From Heterohyrax brucei (lineage: Eukaryota > Chordata > Mammalia > Hyracoidea > Procaviidae), in NCBI GenBank assembly GCA_028571685.1, contig CM053146.1, forward strand, positions 24,897,431-24,961,430: DNA of 64,000 nt. The letters are read 5' to 3'. The notes under the pieces are model-generated. The model was not told the origin of the DNA. It worked only from the letters and a program-made list of their open reading frames with translations, and searched no databases. A program made the position numbers and the translations under genes. The first letter of the stretch is position 1; each line of letters opens with the position of its first letter. Positions 23,905-33,769 of this stretch are shown here, one piece after another.

Positions 23905-24335
23905 CCCATCAGTCAATTTGTCTTACTGTGGTGGCTCAGTGTTGCTGTGATTCTGGAATCTATGCTAGTGGTATCTCAAACACCAGCAAGGTCATCCACA
24001 GTGGACAGGTTTCAGTGGAGCTTCCAAGGTAAAGGAGGGTAGGAAGAAAGGCCTGACAGTCTACTAAAATTAGTCAGTGAAAACAATGGATTGAAGCAGA
24101 ACATTTGGCCAGTTCATTTCTTCTGTTCGTGTCATTAGGAAGGATCAACAGCTAGAGGACGACATTGTATTTGGTGAACTAGAGGGCCGATAAGGATGAG
24201 GTACACTCTTGGTGAGATGAATTGGCACAGTAGCCATGACTGTGAAGATGATGCAGGACTGGAAAATGTTTTTTTCTGCGGCACATAGGTTTGTTACAAG
24301 TCAGTGTCAACTCTATAGCAGCTATCTATCTCTGT
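23905..24335 (+). repeat. RTE-derived nonautonomous element, sense
   Basis: A second sense copy 1.2 kb downstream of the first. It has the 5' block with 'gctcagtgttgctgtgattc', 'caaggtcatccacagtggac' and 'gaagaaaggcctgacagtct'; the join near 24,100-24,125; and the 3' block with 'gaactagagggccgataagg', 'gatgaattggcacagtagcc' and 'ctctatagcagct'. It shares the deletion join but has its own substitutions, so it is not a recent local duplication. Confidence 0.7.
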
Positions 24336-24411
24336 CTGGGCAGTAACATGTCTTTAAAGTTATTGTCATGGCTTTCGTTAAGCAGAAAAACATATCTTTA
24401 GACTAGATAGA

Positions 24412-24740
24412 GAGATTCTTAATCCTGGTTGCACATTAGAATCAATTGGGTGCTTTGAAAAAATACCTGTGCTTTGGCAGCCAGCTGTACCTTGGAGAGT
24501 CCCAAATACTTGGCCTGGAGTCCAGGCATAAAACTCCTGAAGTGATTCTAATTTGCAGCTAAAATATAAAGCCAGGGTCTGAAATTACTGAAATTACAGT
24601 CCACCTGCATGCAGAGTTTCAAGTCCTATCTGAAACTCATTGAAGCAAAATTTCTGGGAGCTGTATTTTGAAACTGTAGTGTTCTTACCTGCTGCTTAAG
24701 TGAATTTTATGGACTCAAAGTTTGAGAACCATGGCCAGAG
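24412..24740. mobile_element. MER5-like hAT DNA transposon fossil
   Basis: The left end 'cttaatcctggttgcacatt' plus 'agaatcaattgggtgctttg' and the right end 'caaagtttgagaaccatgg' match the MER5 (hAT-Charlie) terminal sequences. The internal repeat 'cctgaagtgattctaatttg' is also typical. It is a non-coding MITE-like element, somewhat longer than usual, perhaps two overlapping copies. Confidence 0.7.
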
Positions 24741-25325
24741 CATCAAACATCTGGTCAATTTAGCAGAAATATCTCAGTTGTAACCCTTAAAACATTTAGA
24801 TGGTTTTCTCAGGAGGAATCAGAATGATAGCTGACATCATTTTGCTTGACTCCCACCCACCTAATTCCATGAGTTCCGTGCTCTCCTTTGAAAATTAGCA
24901 TAGTTCTTACTCTCTTCAATGTGGTTCTTGGAGAATCTGCTTTCAGAGATTCTTGCGCTAAGCTGCAATAGTAGACTTAGCTCCAAGTGACGTCTTGTTC
25001 TCTGACTTCTGTCCCCAACTGAATATGTGACTTCACACGGAGCATTTACTGTTGATCACGGAAATCCCTGCTGTGCTGCGTGGTGGCCTAATTGCATATG
25101 ACGTCTCATCAGACAGTCTGCTGCTTCAAGAGCGAGACTTCTGAGACACCCTCACAGTAAGAGCAATCAGCTTTCCCTTAGAAGTCCTCCTAAGTGTAAG
25201 TTCTACAGTCAAAACAGGGCTTGTCTTTGCCACAACTGCACACCTCCAAAAATAAACTTCACTTTAAAAATAGAATTGCTGAAGGAATGGACTAGCCCTG
25301 TCAGTAATATTTCTTACCTAGTCTT
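24741..25325. other. Unique DNA, nothing recognised
   Basis: No repeat identified. It contains a TGACGTCT motif (near 25,099) like a cAMP-response half-palindrome, without other support. Confidence 0.35.
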
Positions 25326-25530
25326 CATGGTAACTCCTTGAGGAATGCAACTTTAATATTTTTTCTATTTGGCAAGTATGGAATGTGAAGTTCAGAGACA
25401 GCTGGGCAAAAGCTGTGATGAACTAATTTGACCACACAGGCTTAGAAACATAGATGTAGAGTTGAACCTTGAACTCAGCTCTGAATAAAGCCAAAGTTCT
25501 GAGCTTTGTACTGTAACATAGTGCTCTGTG
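25326..25530 (-). repeat. MIR SINE, antisense, decayed
   Basis: 'gtatggaatgtgaagttcag', 'cacaggcttagaaacatag' and 'ttctgagctttgtactgtaa' follow the order of an antisense MIR. Highly diverged. Confidence 0.45.
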
Positions 25531-25644
25531 GAACTTAGTGAGAACTAGATTTGAGTACTCACTTTTTGAGTTATTTTTAATAAAAATTCTTAAGGAAATT
25601 CAGTTATACTTTCTGTAAAATTTCGTGGTTTTATCTGGATAAAA

Positions 25645-25808
25645 GGAAACCCAGCTAGTGTAGTGACTAAATGCTATGGCAGCTAACCAAAAGGTTGTCA
25701 GTTTGAATCTACCATGTGCTCCTTGGAAACCCTGTGGGCAGTTCTACTCTGTCCTGTAGGGTTGCTATGAGTCAGAATCAACTCGACGGCGGTGGGTTTT
25801 GTTTTGGT
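25645..25808 (+). repeat. AfroSINE, short form, sense
   Basis: Well preserved: 'gtgactaaatgctatggcag', 'ctaaccaaaaggttgtcagt', 'gctccttggaaaccctgtgg', 'tctactctgtcctgtagggt' and 'gagtcagaatcaactcgacg'. The middle block of the long form is absent, as described for the paenungulate-type subfamily. Confidence 0.95.
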
Positions 25809-25984
25809 CTGGATAAAGGTATAGAAACTAACTCTAAGATTACATTCAACCTGAACACTAGTTTTATTTGAAAAATCTATATTGTGTATGTGTGTACTGA
25901 GTTTGGTTGCTTTTAGGGTAGACATAGTAGTCATTGCTTTCATTTTCCCCTTCTGGCTCATGGTTAAATTGTATTTCTCAACTT

Positions 25985-26290
25985 AGGATTTATGTGTAGC
26001 TTTCTAAGTTATTTTGGCTAATTATGTATATGATGAGAACTTGAGAACCAGTGTACAAATTTCCAGATTCTTGTTTCATTCTTGCCACAGCAAGAGGCAA
26101 TCTTTGAAATGGTAGCTTCTTCATCAGCCCTGGACAAGGAGTGAGAGATGTGGAGCAGATTCCCACAGCTAACTCACAACAAACATGTAGCATTACAGGA
26201 AACAAAACTGTATTATAAGTTTCTAAAATACCAGGATTGTTTGTTATGACAGCATAACCAAGATTATCCTGAGTGTTAAAGAAATTGGTA
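25985..26290 (+). repeat. Unclassified old interspersed repeat
   Basis: 'gagagatgtggagcagattc', 'ccacagctaactcacaacaa' and the end 'gattgtttgttatgacagca' then 'taaccaagattatcctgag' match a common old mammalian repeat consensus that I cannot name safely. Confidence 0.4.
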
Positions 26291-26329
26291 CTTAGAAATG
26301 AAATCTATATACAGATATCAGCACTATTA

Positions 26330-28838
26330 TGTATTAAATTGTGCCTTCCCCAGTCCGTACACTGATGAATGCGACTTTGACTGGGGAAGTGCAGTTTTTC
26401 TTTAAAGATGGTACCCGTCAAGTTAATGAAGTCATATTGGAAGAGAGTAGGTCCTAATCCTAGTTCTTTCTGAGTGGCATTTTGTAAAAGTGAGAGACAG
26501 ATGTGGAAAGATGAACATACACGTAGGGGGAAAACAGATATTAATGGGACAAACGACACAGATGTGTCTGTAAGTGAAAAAGGATTGTCATGGACTGCAA
26601 ATAGCTATCAGAAACCAGTTTAGTGATGGCCAACAAAGTAGAACTGGAATAGACCTAGCCATGAGTCTGAACAGACCTAAGTGTATAAAATTTAGGTGAT
26701 CCAGAATGATAACCAGGACAGGAAAATTCACGGGCCAGAGCCCTGGAATGGGAAACTCAAAAGAAGTGTACTGAGCCCTTCTGGGAGTCTGATGCTTGAG
26801 ACTGGATTTTTGGAAGCGCTGTGGAGAGAGCTACACACATTCAAACAGGGAAGTCAACTGGTATCTCTGAGCAGGGCAGTTTTTTTTTCTTTTTTCTTTT
26901 TTGAAACTCTGCTTGGAATCCCATGGGTAAAAGATTTGGTGCTTATTTTCTAAGAGATAGATTAAATTTCTGTCAAGGCTTCAACTCATAATTTTTCCCA
27001 TTCTAGTTCACTGAACTTTTGAAAATATGGTCTGTTCAGGCTTCACTTTGTTGGTCATGACTGAGCCAGGAAGAACCAGTTCGAGATCCTGGGCATGGGA
27101 TGGTTCCTTTCTTTAAGTTCTCAGAAGGAATTGCCATAACCGGTACACTGATTTGAAATTTTAGCCTCAAGAAGTATGAGAAAATATATTTCTGGTCTTT
27201 AGGTAGACCACTTTGTGGTGTTTTGCAATGGCAGCTCTAGGATATTAAGACAGAATTTGGTACCAGAGAAGAGTGCTACTCTAACAAATACCTAAATATG
27301 TGGAAATAGCTTTGAAATTGGGTAATGATCAGAGATTGGGAGAGTTTTGAGGTGGTTGTTACTACGAGCCTAGATTTCCATGAAGACTCTTTTTGTAGAA
27401 TTATGGACTTCAATGGTGATTCTGAAGAGCACTCAGTAAGGTGCAAGAGCTAGGGGAAAGCATCTATCATAAGGAGCAGAATGTTGCTAGAAATATGGAC
27501 ATTAAATAAGCTTCCAGTGAGTTTTTAAAAAGAAATGATGAATGTGTTATTGAGTACTGAGCATATCATCCAGAGCTGCTGGACTTTTAGCTTGATATTG
27601 TGACCAGATGGAATTCTGGAGTGGTCTCCCTTAGCAAGGAGGTTAGTGTATTTAGTGTGGAAGATGGAGAGTGAATTGAACATTTGATGACCAGATGATG
27701 AGACGGTGAATAGGCATAACTGCTCATCACTAAGTACTTCTGGATTTTTGTTCTTTACCTTCTGATACATAGTAGGGTAGCAATTCCTCTGTCTCCCTGC
27801 CATAGATTGAATTATATCCCCCTGTCATGGATTGAATTCTGTCCCCCCCAAAACCAAAATAGGTGTAGCCACGTGGCTGGGCCATGATTCCCAGTATCTT
27901 GTGACTGTCCTCCATTTTGGGGTTTTCCTATGCTGTGTGTTAAAGGATTAGGGTGGGACTGTAAATCCCTTCATGGGATCAGCTCCTTCCTCCACTGTAA
28001 TGGGAGTTTCCCTAGAGTATGGTTTTCCCCACCCTTAATCCTTTCATCCTGCAAGAGATAAAAGGAAAAGGAAGCAAATGGAGAATTGGGAACTTCACAC
28101 CAGCAAGCAAGCAGCACTGGGAGAAGAGTGCATCCTTCAGACCTGAGGTTTCTGCACCAAGATGCTCCCTGGACCAAGACTGATGCAATATCAGACTTTC
28201 CTCTAGATCCAACAAGGGGAAAAATCTTCCCCTAGAGCAGACATCCTGAATTTGAACTTGTAGCCTACTGTGTAAGAATAAACTGTGTAAGAGTAAACCT
28301 TCCTTTGTTAAAGCCATCCACTCTGTGGTATTTATGTTAGAGCAGCCTAGCTGACTAAAACACCCCTTAAAACATGGGTGTATTGATTTGACTGGTTCAT
28401 GATTGAAGGTACTGTGTGATTTTCCCACATGTTGCAAATCCTGTCACTGTGATGTTAACAGGGGAGGATGGACTGCAGTTGTCTTGGTGAGGTGGGATTC
28501 AGTATATAAGGATATATTGTGTCTTGAGGCAATATCTTGAGATATAAAAGAAAGAAGCAAGCAGAGAGACAAGGAGATCTAATACCACCACGAAAGCAGT
28601 GCTGAGAGCCCAGCACATTCTTTCGACCTGGGTTCCCTGCCCCATAAGAAGCTCTTTGGTCTGGTGAAGACTGAAGACAAGGACCTTCCTCCAGACCCGA
28701 CAGAGAGACAAATCATTCCCTGGAGCTGACGCCCTGAATTTAAACTTTTAATATATTTCATTGTAAAGAAATAAATTTATCTTTGCTAAAGCCATCCAGT
28801 TGTGTTATTTCTATTATAACAGCACCAGATGACTAAGG
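26330..28838 (+). mobile_element. ERVL-MaLR-type retroelement fossil
   Basis: An LTR-like stretch begins TGTATTAAATTGTG at 26,330 and ends near 27,245 ('tggcagctctaggatatt'), with unrelated-looking sequence inside it at about 26,640-27,120. An internal stretch follows (about 27,250-27,797) starting with 'tttggtaccagagaagagtg', a phrase typical just after MaLR LTRs. Next comes an LTR of another look (27,798-28,838) that carries a younger LTR inside it. It is a clearly broken, old element with no coding capacity seen. Whether both LTRs belong to one insertion is uncertain. Confidence 0.55.
27823..28362 (+). mobile_element. Younger solo LTR nested in an older LTR
   Basis: A 540-base TG...CA LTR of the same family as 6590-7192 (TGTCATGGATTGAATTCTG start; GCTGACTAAAACA end). 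It lies 25 bases inside an older LTR that resumes right after it. The flanks CCCCC and CCCCT look like a slightly mutated 5-base target duplication. The two layers order the insertions in time. Confidence 0.8.
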
Positions 28839-29300
28839 CTCTACCTTTAAACTAGATATTACCAAGAAACTTTCCTTGACTAATGAAATATGACTGGAAT
28901 TGGCACATGAGTCACCTCTAAAAAGATACCTTCTGAATCAGCATGTGATTCACCACATTTTCTGTTCTCTGCAACAGGACACATTATAGGTAGTGGTTGT
29001 TTCATCAGTCTGTTTCCTGGAAGGAGACAAGAACTAACTCATGCTGATCTACACTTAATAGTGATGTTCTCAGTCTCCAAGGAGTTTGTTATTACAGCAG
29101 CACCTAGACTGTCCTGAGTGCTTCACAAAATATGCACACCCTCATTAACTGTAGTCAACACCTAGCTGCTTCAGTATTTCCAGAATCTGTAAAGCCCTGG
29201 AAGGAGTAACATTTTCAACTTAAGACAACTTGTACAGTTACTAGCACTAAAATTCAGTGTCCTTAACCATGTTTCTTCCCCTCTGAAGAACTAAATTTAA
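28839..29300. repeat. Old unclassified repeat-like DNA
   Basis: 'gactaatgaaatatgactgg', 'gcatgtgattcaccacattt' and 'tttgttattacagcagcacc' recall the same unnamed old repeat as at 25,985-26,290, in more decayed form. The rest is unassigned. Confidence 0.3.
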
Positions 29301-29305
29301 ATTGT

Positions 29306-29362
29306 GTCTGGACTCTAGTGTCGCCATGAGTCAGATCCGACTTGACGGCACTTGGCTTAGCT
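29306..29362 (+). repeat. AfroSINE 3' fragment, sense
   Basis: 'gtcgccatgagtcagatccg' and 'acttgacggcacttggctta' are the 3' end of an AfroSINE variant also seen at about 46,945-47,025. Confidence 0.7.
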
Positions 29363-29484
29363 GGACTGTATAATGGAAAATTAAAAAAACAAAACAAAAC
29401 AAAACAAAAATCAAAACAATTAAGTAACAAAATACTGATTTGAGCCTTGACTTAATCATTTACTAGCTATGTGAAACTTGCTGC

Positions 29485-29820
29485 TGTGGTGTTGTTGGGT
29501 GCTGTCCAGTTGATTCCAACTCATAGCTACCCTATGTAGAGCAGAACAAAACACTGCCTAGTCCTGTGCCATGCCCAGAATTGTCTTTATGCTTAAGCCC
29601 ATTGTTGCAGCTACTATGTCAATCCATCTTGTTGAGGATCTTCCTCTTTTTCACTGACCCTCTACTTTACCAAGCATGACGACATCTTTCAGGGACTGAT
29701 CCCTCCTGACAACATGTCCAATGTATGTAAGATGCAGTCTCACCATCCTTTTTTCCAAGGAGCATTCTGGATGTACGTCTTCCAGGACAGGTCTGTTTGT
29801 TCTGGCAGCGCATGGCACAT
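29485..29820 (-). mobile_element. RTE LINE 3' end, antisense
   Basis: Runs from 'gttgttgggtgctgtccagt' through 'ccatcttgttgaggatcttc', 'ctctactttaccaagcatga', 'gggactgatccctcctgaca' and 'gcattctggatgtacgtctt', the RTE1_LA-type 3' end read backwards. It stops at about 29,820, where an antisense L1 begins. Confidence 0.8.
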
Positions 29821-29824
29821 TCAG

Positions 29825-31375
29825 TCTCACTAATTATGCATTCCATTTTCTCAGTCCCATTTCTTTGACTTTCTATTGAATTGTCTAATGCTGTGATTTC
29901 ATTGTTAATCTACTGAATTTTAGATTGTTGCTGTAGTAATTCTTGTAGCTTGTTTAATTTTTCATTTTGTTCTGCTGCATTTTGTCTAAGCTCCTTCCTG
30001 ATTTCTAGTAGGGTTCTGTGCATAACTCTTGTATTCTGTCTCTGAAAATTGCAGGAAGTCTTCTTCATCTGTGAATTTTTTTTTTTTAATTCTTTGTTTT
30101 GGGAGCTTTCTGAAGCCATGGTGTTCTGCTTCTTTAAATGATTAGAAGTTTATTGTTGTCTCTGAGCCATCAGAAAGCTCCTGTAATTTGTTTGGTTATT
30201 GTGATCTAACTTATACAAATAAATGTATTTTAATTTGATTGTGACTGTCCAAGTAGTCTAACGGAGCTAGAATAATTATTGGGGCATTAATGCTACTGAC
30301 ACCATGTAACTAGATAGCTAGAGCTCTGAATGCATTGAAAAAGGTAGTAGGAATTACTGTCTCAGTGGAGTCAATGGTACTATTATTCTTTATCTCTCCT
30401 TGTCTGAGAGAAAAGTTTAGAGCACACAAAAATGAAGTGTTTCACTTTTGGACCAGGTAGTGTGCCAAAATTTAGCATCTGATGTACAACAGAGAAAGGA
30501 GGAGGGAAAGGATGGGCACAGGAAGAGAAGTCAGCTTGTAGGAAAAATGTGAACCGTGAGAGTTCATGAGCACTTGACTTGTGACACTCCAGTGAAAGTC
30601 TTCTGTGGCTGTGTAGGTGAAGCCTTCTGCAACTCAGGGGAACTGGCCTAATTTTTCTTCTACCCCTCTCTTTGTTTCCCTCTCCAAGTTTGGGAGAAAA
30701 GCTCAAGGCACACACACAAAATCTTCCACTTCTGGCCTAGGTTGTGTGTCAGACTTGAGCATCCATAGTGGATCAGAGAAGAAAGGAAGGAAGAGCTGGG
30801 TATAGGGAGAGAAATCAATGCATGAGAAAAGTTTGAGAAACAAGAGTTTGTGAGCACTTAGCTTGTGAGGTTCCAATGAAAGTCCTCTGAGATTCTGTAG
30901 GTGTGGTGATTTGCAGCTCAGCTTCTCAACCAAGAAAGACATGCTCTACTCACTCACCTCTGTTGCACTTGGCTTCTTGCCACTATTGTGTTCCATAGGT
31001 GCAGCCATTCTCAGCTCAGCTTTCTGACTGAGAAAGACACATGTCACTCAGGCATCACAGCCCTACATGGCTGCTGGCCTCCACAGTGTTCTCAGGCACA
31101 GCTTTACCAAGTGCAGCTTCTGTGCTGAGAAAAATGTGCTCCTCTCCTGTACTACTGCTCTCCTCTCTCACAAGCAGATGTGGGCCCCTCTGCAGGTACT
31201 GATCTGATTCTGACAAAGGTCGTTCCCTTTCCTGCTGCCTAGTCCCATCTTTCAGCCCTCTGCCTGATACTGGGGCTCCTAGAATGTCCAATTTATTCCA
31301 TTCAGTTGTTTTTCAGGTACTTTGTTGTTAAAGGTACTAGAGGAAATGTGGCTAGATCATCTTAGCTCAACTTCT
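29825..31375 (-). mobile_element. L1 5' end and start of ORF1, antisense
   Basis: On the minus strand an ATG at 30,119 opens an L1 ORF1 N-terminus (MASESSQNKELKKKNSQMKK, then a coiled-coil stretch with RNAAEQNEKLNKLQELLQQQ) that continues to about 29,910. Upstream of it (30,150-31,375) lies a long, GC-richer 5' UTR with tandem blocks. ORF2 and the 3' end are absent. RTE sequence flanks it on both sides. Confidence 0.75.
30383..30940 (-). repeat. Tandem monomers in an L1 5' UTR
   Basis: Two units of about 270 and 250 bases lie next to each other. Each runs from 'gggagaaaagctcaaggcac'-type sequence through 'cttctggcctaggttgtgtg', 'ggatcagagaagaaaggaag', 'gagcacttagcttgtgaggt' to 'gaaagtcctctgagattctg' (second unit quoted). 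Minus-strand translations of both share LSLE.HK.SAH and the run toward LFSQT.R. Tandem 5' monomers act as promoters in some mammalian L1s; here that is inference. Confidence 0.7.
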
Positions 31376-32105
31376 TGGAGCTGCTTTTGAATGATCTTTA
31401 GCAAAATTTTACTTATGTGTGATATTAATTATATTTTTCAATAATTCCCATATTTGTTTGGATCACCTTTCTTGGGAATAGGCATAAATATGGATCTCTT
31501 CCATTCAGTTGGACAGATAGCTGGCCTCTAAATTTCCTAGTATAGATGAGTGAGCACTGTATCCATTTGCTGAAAAACCTTAATTGATATTCCATCAATT
31601 ACTCAAACTTTGTTTTTTGCCCATGCCTTCAATGCAGCTTTGATTTCTTCTGTTAGCATCACTGATTCCTGATTATCTGTTGTTGTTGTTAGGTGTCACC
31701 AAGTTGCTTTCGACTCATAGCTACCCTATGAACAACAAAATGAAACACTACTCTGTCTTGCACCATGTCCATAATTGTTTTTATGCTTAAGCTCATTGTT
31801 GCAGTCACTGTGTCAATCCATCTCATTGAGGGTCTTCCTCTTTTTTGATAACCTTCCACTTTACCAAGCATGATGTCCTGATTATATACTACCTCTTAAA
31901 ATGGTTGAACACCGGCCAGGTCTTTCTGGTATAATGACTGTATATTCCTTCTATCTTCTTTTGACCCCTCCTGTGTCAGTTAATATTTTTCACATGAAAT
32001 GCCTCATTATTTCAAACCAAGCTTTGAATTTTTTCTTTCATTCCTTCAGCTTGAGAAACATGGGAAGTGTTTGTACCTTTGGGTTTTCTATCCTGGTTTA
32101 ACTTA
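31376..32105 (-). mobile_element. RTE LINE fragment, antisense
   Basis: 'tttgaatgatctttagcaaa', 'ggatcacctttcttgggaat', 'aggcataaatatggatctct' and, after an insertion, 'ctacctcttaaaatggttga' and 'ttctttcattccttcagctt' are consecutive parts of the RTE reverse transcriptase end read backwards. Non-coding now. Confidence 0.8.
31677..31875 (-). mobile_element. RTE 3' end inserted into an RTE copy
   Basis: A 199-base RTE 3' terminus in antisense ('gttgttgttaggtgtcacca' to 'ctttaccaagcatgatg') interrupts the older RTE. It is flanked by a perfect 10-base duplication, TCCTGATTAT, at 31,667-31,676 and 31,876-31,885. It is 5'-truncated, as is common for target-primed retrotransposition. Confidence 0.9.
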
Positions 32106-32144
32106 TCTTTTCTTATCTTTAATTAGCTTATGTATTAAAAAAAA

Positions 32145-32985
32145 AAGATATAAACAGAGATCAACACTATTGGAATATACCAAGAGCTAAGGGATTTCCT
32201 GAATATAACTCAACACTTTAAAGGTCAGAGTAGCATGGGAGGAAGTCTGAGGATCATGCTTTCAGGGACCTCTAGGTCAGTTGCCGTAACTTTCTGTTTC
32301 TTCTTTTAAGAAAATGTTCTGCATCTCATTTTGGTGAGTGTTGTCTGGGGCCTTAAAAGCTAGCATGCTGCCATCTAAGTAGCATCAATTTGTCCAAATC
32401 TGTGTGGAGCAGAAGAGAAAGAGGAACGTCAAAGACAGGAGAAAAATATGAGCCCAGGAGATAGAGCGGGCCGCATGATCCAAAGACTATATCCTCATGA
32501 GACCAGAAGAACTAGATGGTGACTAGCCATCACCAATGAATACCTTGACAGGGAATACATCATAGACTCCCTGATGAAACAGGAGAAAAATTGGGGTGCA
32601 GATTTAGAATTCTTTTAAACGACCAGACTTGATGGATTGACATCCTGAAGGGTCCCCTCAGAACATGGCCTGTGGGCTTTCTGTTAGACCAGATCTGAAA
32701 CCAGTATTGAAGATAACTCTTCAGACAAAAATTGGACTGGACTGTAAGACATGAAGACGTCAGAGCAGCTCCTCTGTAAAAACTAGATGGGAGGATGGAA
32801 GAGAAGGAGACAAGAGTTGGTTAAATAAATATGGGACATACAAGGGTGGAAAGGAGGAGCATGTTTTCACAGGACTGGGAGAGCAGCTACAGTTACATAG
32901 AGGTGTGTGTACAGGCTTTATATGGAAAATTGACTTGGAATGTAAACTTCTACTTAATCACAATAAAATGTTGTAAAATAAATAA
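32145..32985 (+). mobile_element. L1 3' UTR, sense, 5'-truncated
   Basis: Elephant-type L1 3' UTR: 'gttgtctggggccttaaaag', 'ctagcatgctgccatctaag', 'gaccagaagaactagatggt', 'gggtcccctcagaacatggc', ending 'ttgacttggaatgtaaactt' and 'cacaataaaatgttgtaaaa'. It carries its own A-rich tail and no ORF. Confidence 0.85.
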
Positions 32986-33180
32986 GTAAAAGGCCAACTA
33001 GAGATAAAAAAGAAACAATCAATAAAAGATACAATCTTTTCCATACTTACTTGACAGTGTTTTAAGAAAAAGCTAGTGAGTAAATAATGTATGTGAAAGA
33101 ATTTAACAAAATGAAAATCACTGAAATATTGTTAGTTAATATAATTACTTTCTCCTATGCAAGGTTACTGCATACATCAT

Positions 33181-33769
33181 TGTCTTAGGCTGGGCTCTCT
33201 AGAGAAGCAAAACCAGTAAAGTGTATAAATATATGCACAGAGAGCTTACATCAAGGAAACAGCTCACACATTTGTAGACTCTGAAATGTCCCCAGTCCTA
33301 TATCAGGGTAGAGGCCTTCCTCAATTCACATGGCCATGGAAGCTGATGAACCTGAGTTTGGAGAACAGGGCTCCCACTCATGGAATATGGAGGTTGATGA
33401 ATCCCCAGATGGCAAGCAAGACCACGAAGCTGCAAGGACTGGCCAATCCAAGATCAGCAGATTGGGAACAGAACTCATACTCAAAGACTGTGAAGATGGG
33501 CAAACCTAAATATCGACATGTAAGCTGCTAACTTAATCCTCCAAACTGGGTAAGAAGACAAGAGAAGCTACTGCAAGATCCTCAACAGGCCAAAATCCTT
33601 CACAATGTGAACAGGAAGGCAACATATGGTGGAAGGTTGAGCAATGAAGACTAAGGGGATGGTGAACACTTAGCAGATTCCATTGTGGGGCTGATCACAA
33701 CATTACACACATACCAAAACACTGAAAATCATGGTCCAGCCAAGTTGACACATAATCTTAACCATCATA
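33181..33769 (-). mobile_element. ERVL-type solo or 3' LTR fossil
   Basis: The plus strand starts TGTCTTAGGCTGGGCTCTCT, passes 'agcaaaaccagtaaagtg' and 'ggtccagccaagttgacaca', and ends 'cttaaccatcata'. This is the reverse of a common class III (ERVL-group) LTR that begins near 'tgatggttaa...tgtgtcaacttggctgg'. It is old and decayed; the subfamily is not certain. Confidence 0.6.

Noticed and set aside
22695-24335. The two sense RTE derivatives as a recent segmental duplication
   Set aside because: They share only the family sequence; their substitutions and flanks differ.
25092-25110. TGACGTCT motif as a cAMP-response promoter
   Set aside because: A single short motif with no CpG island, exon or start-site context.
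27525-27915. Minus-strand open frames between the MaLR parts as an envelope or host gene
   Set aside because: They lie antisense to LTR-element sequence with no domain.
28012-28437. 141-codon minus-strand open frame, one of the longest in the window
   Set aside because: Antisense to an LTR and crossing its edge into the older LTR; no domain.
30383-30715. 110-codon minus-strand open frame as a short secreted protein
   Set aside because: It lies in the tandem-monomer 5' UTR of an L1 and is repeated in part in the next monomer.
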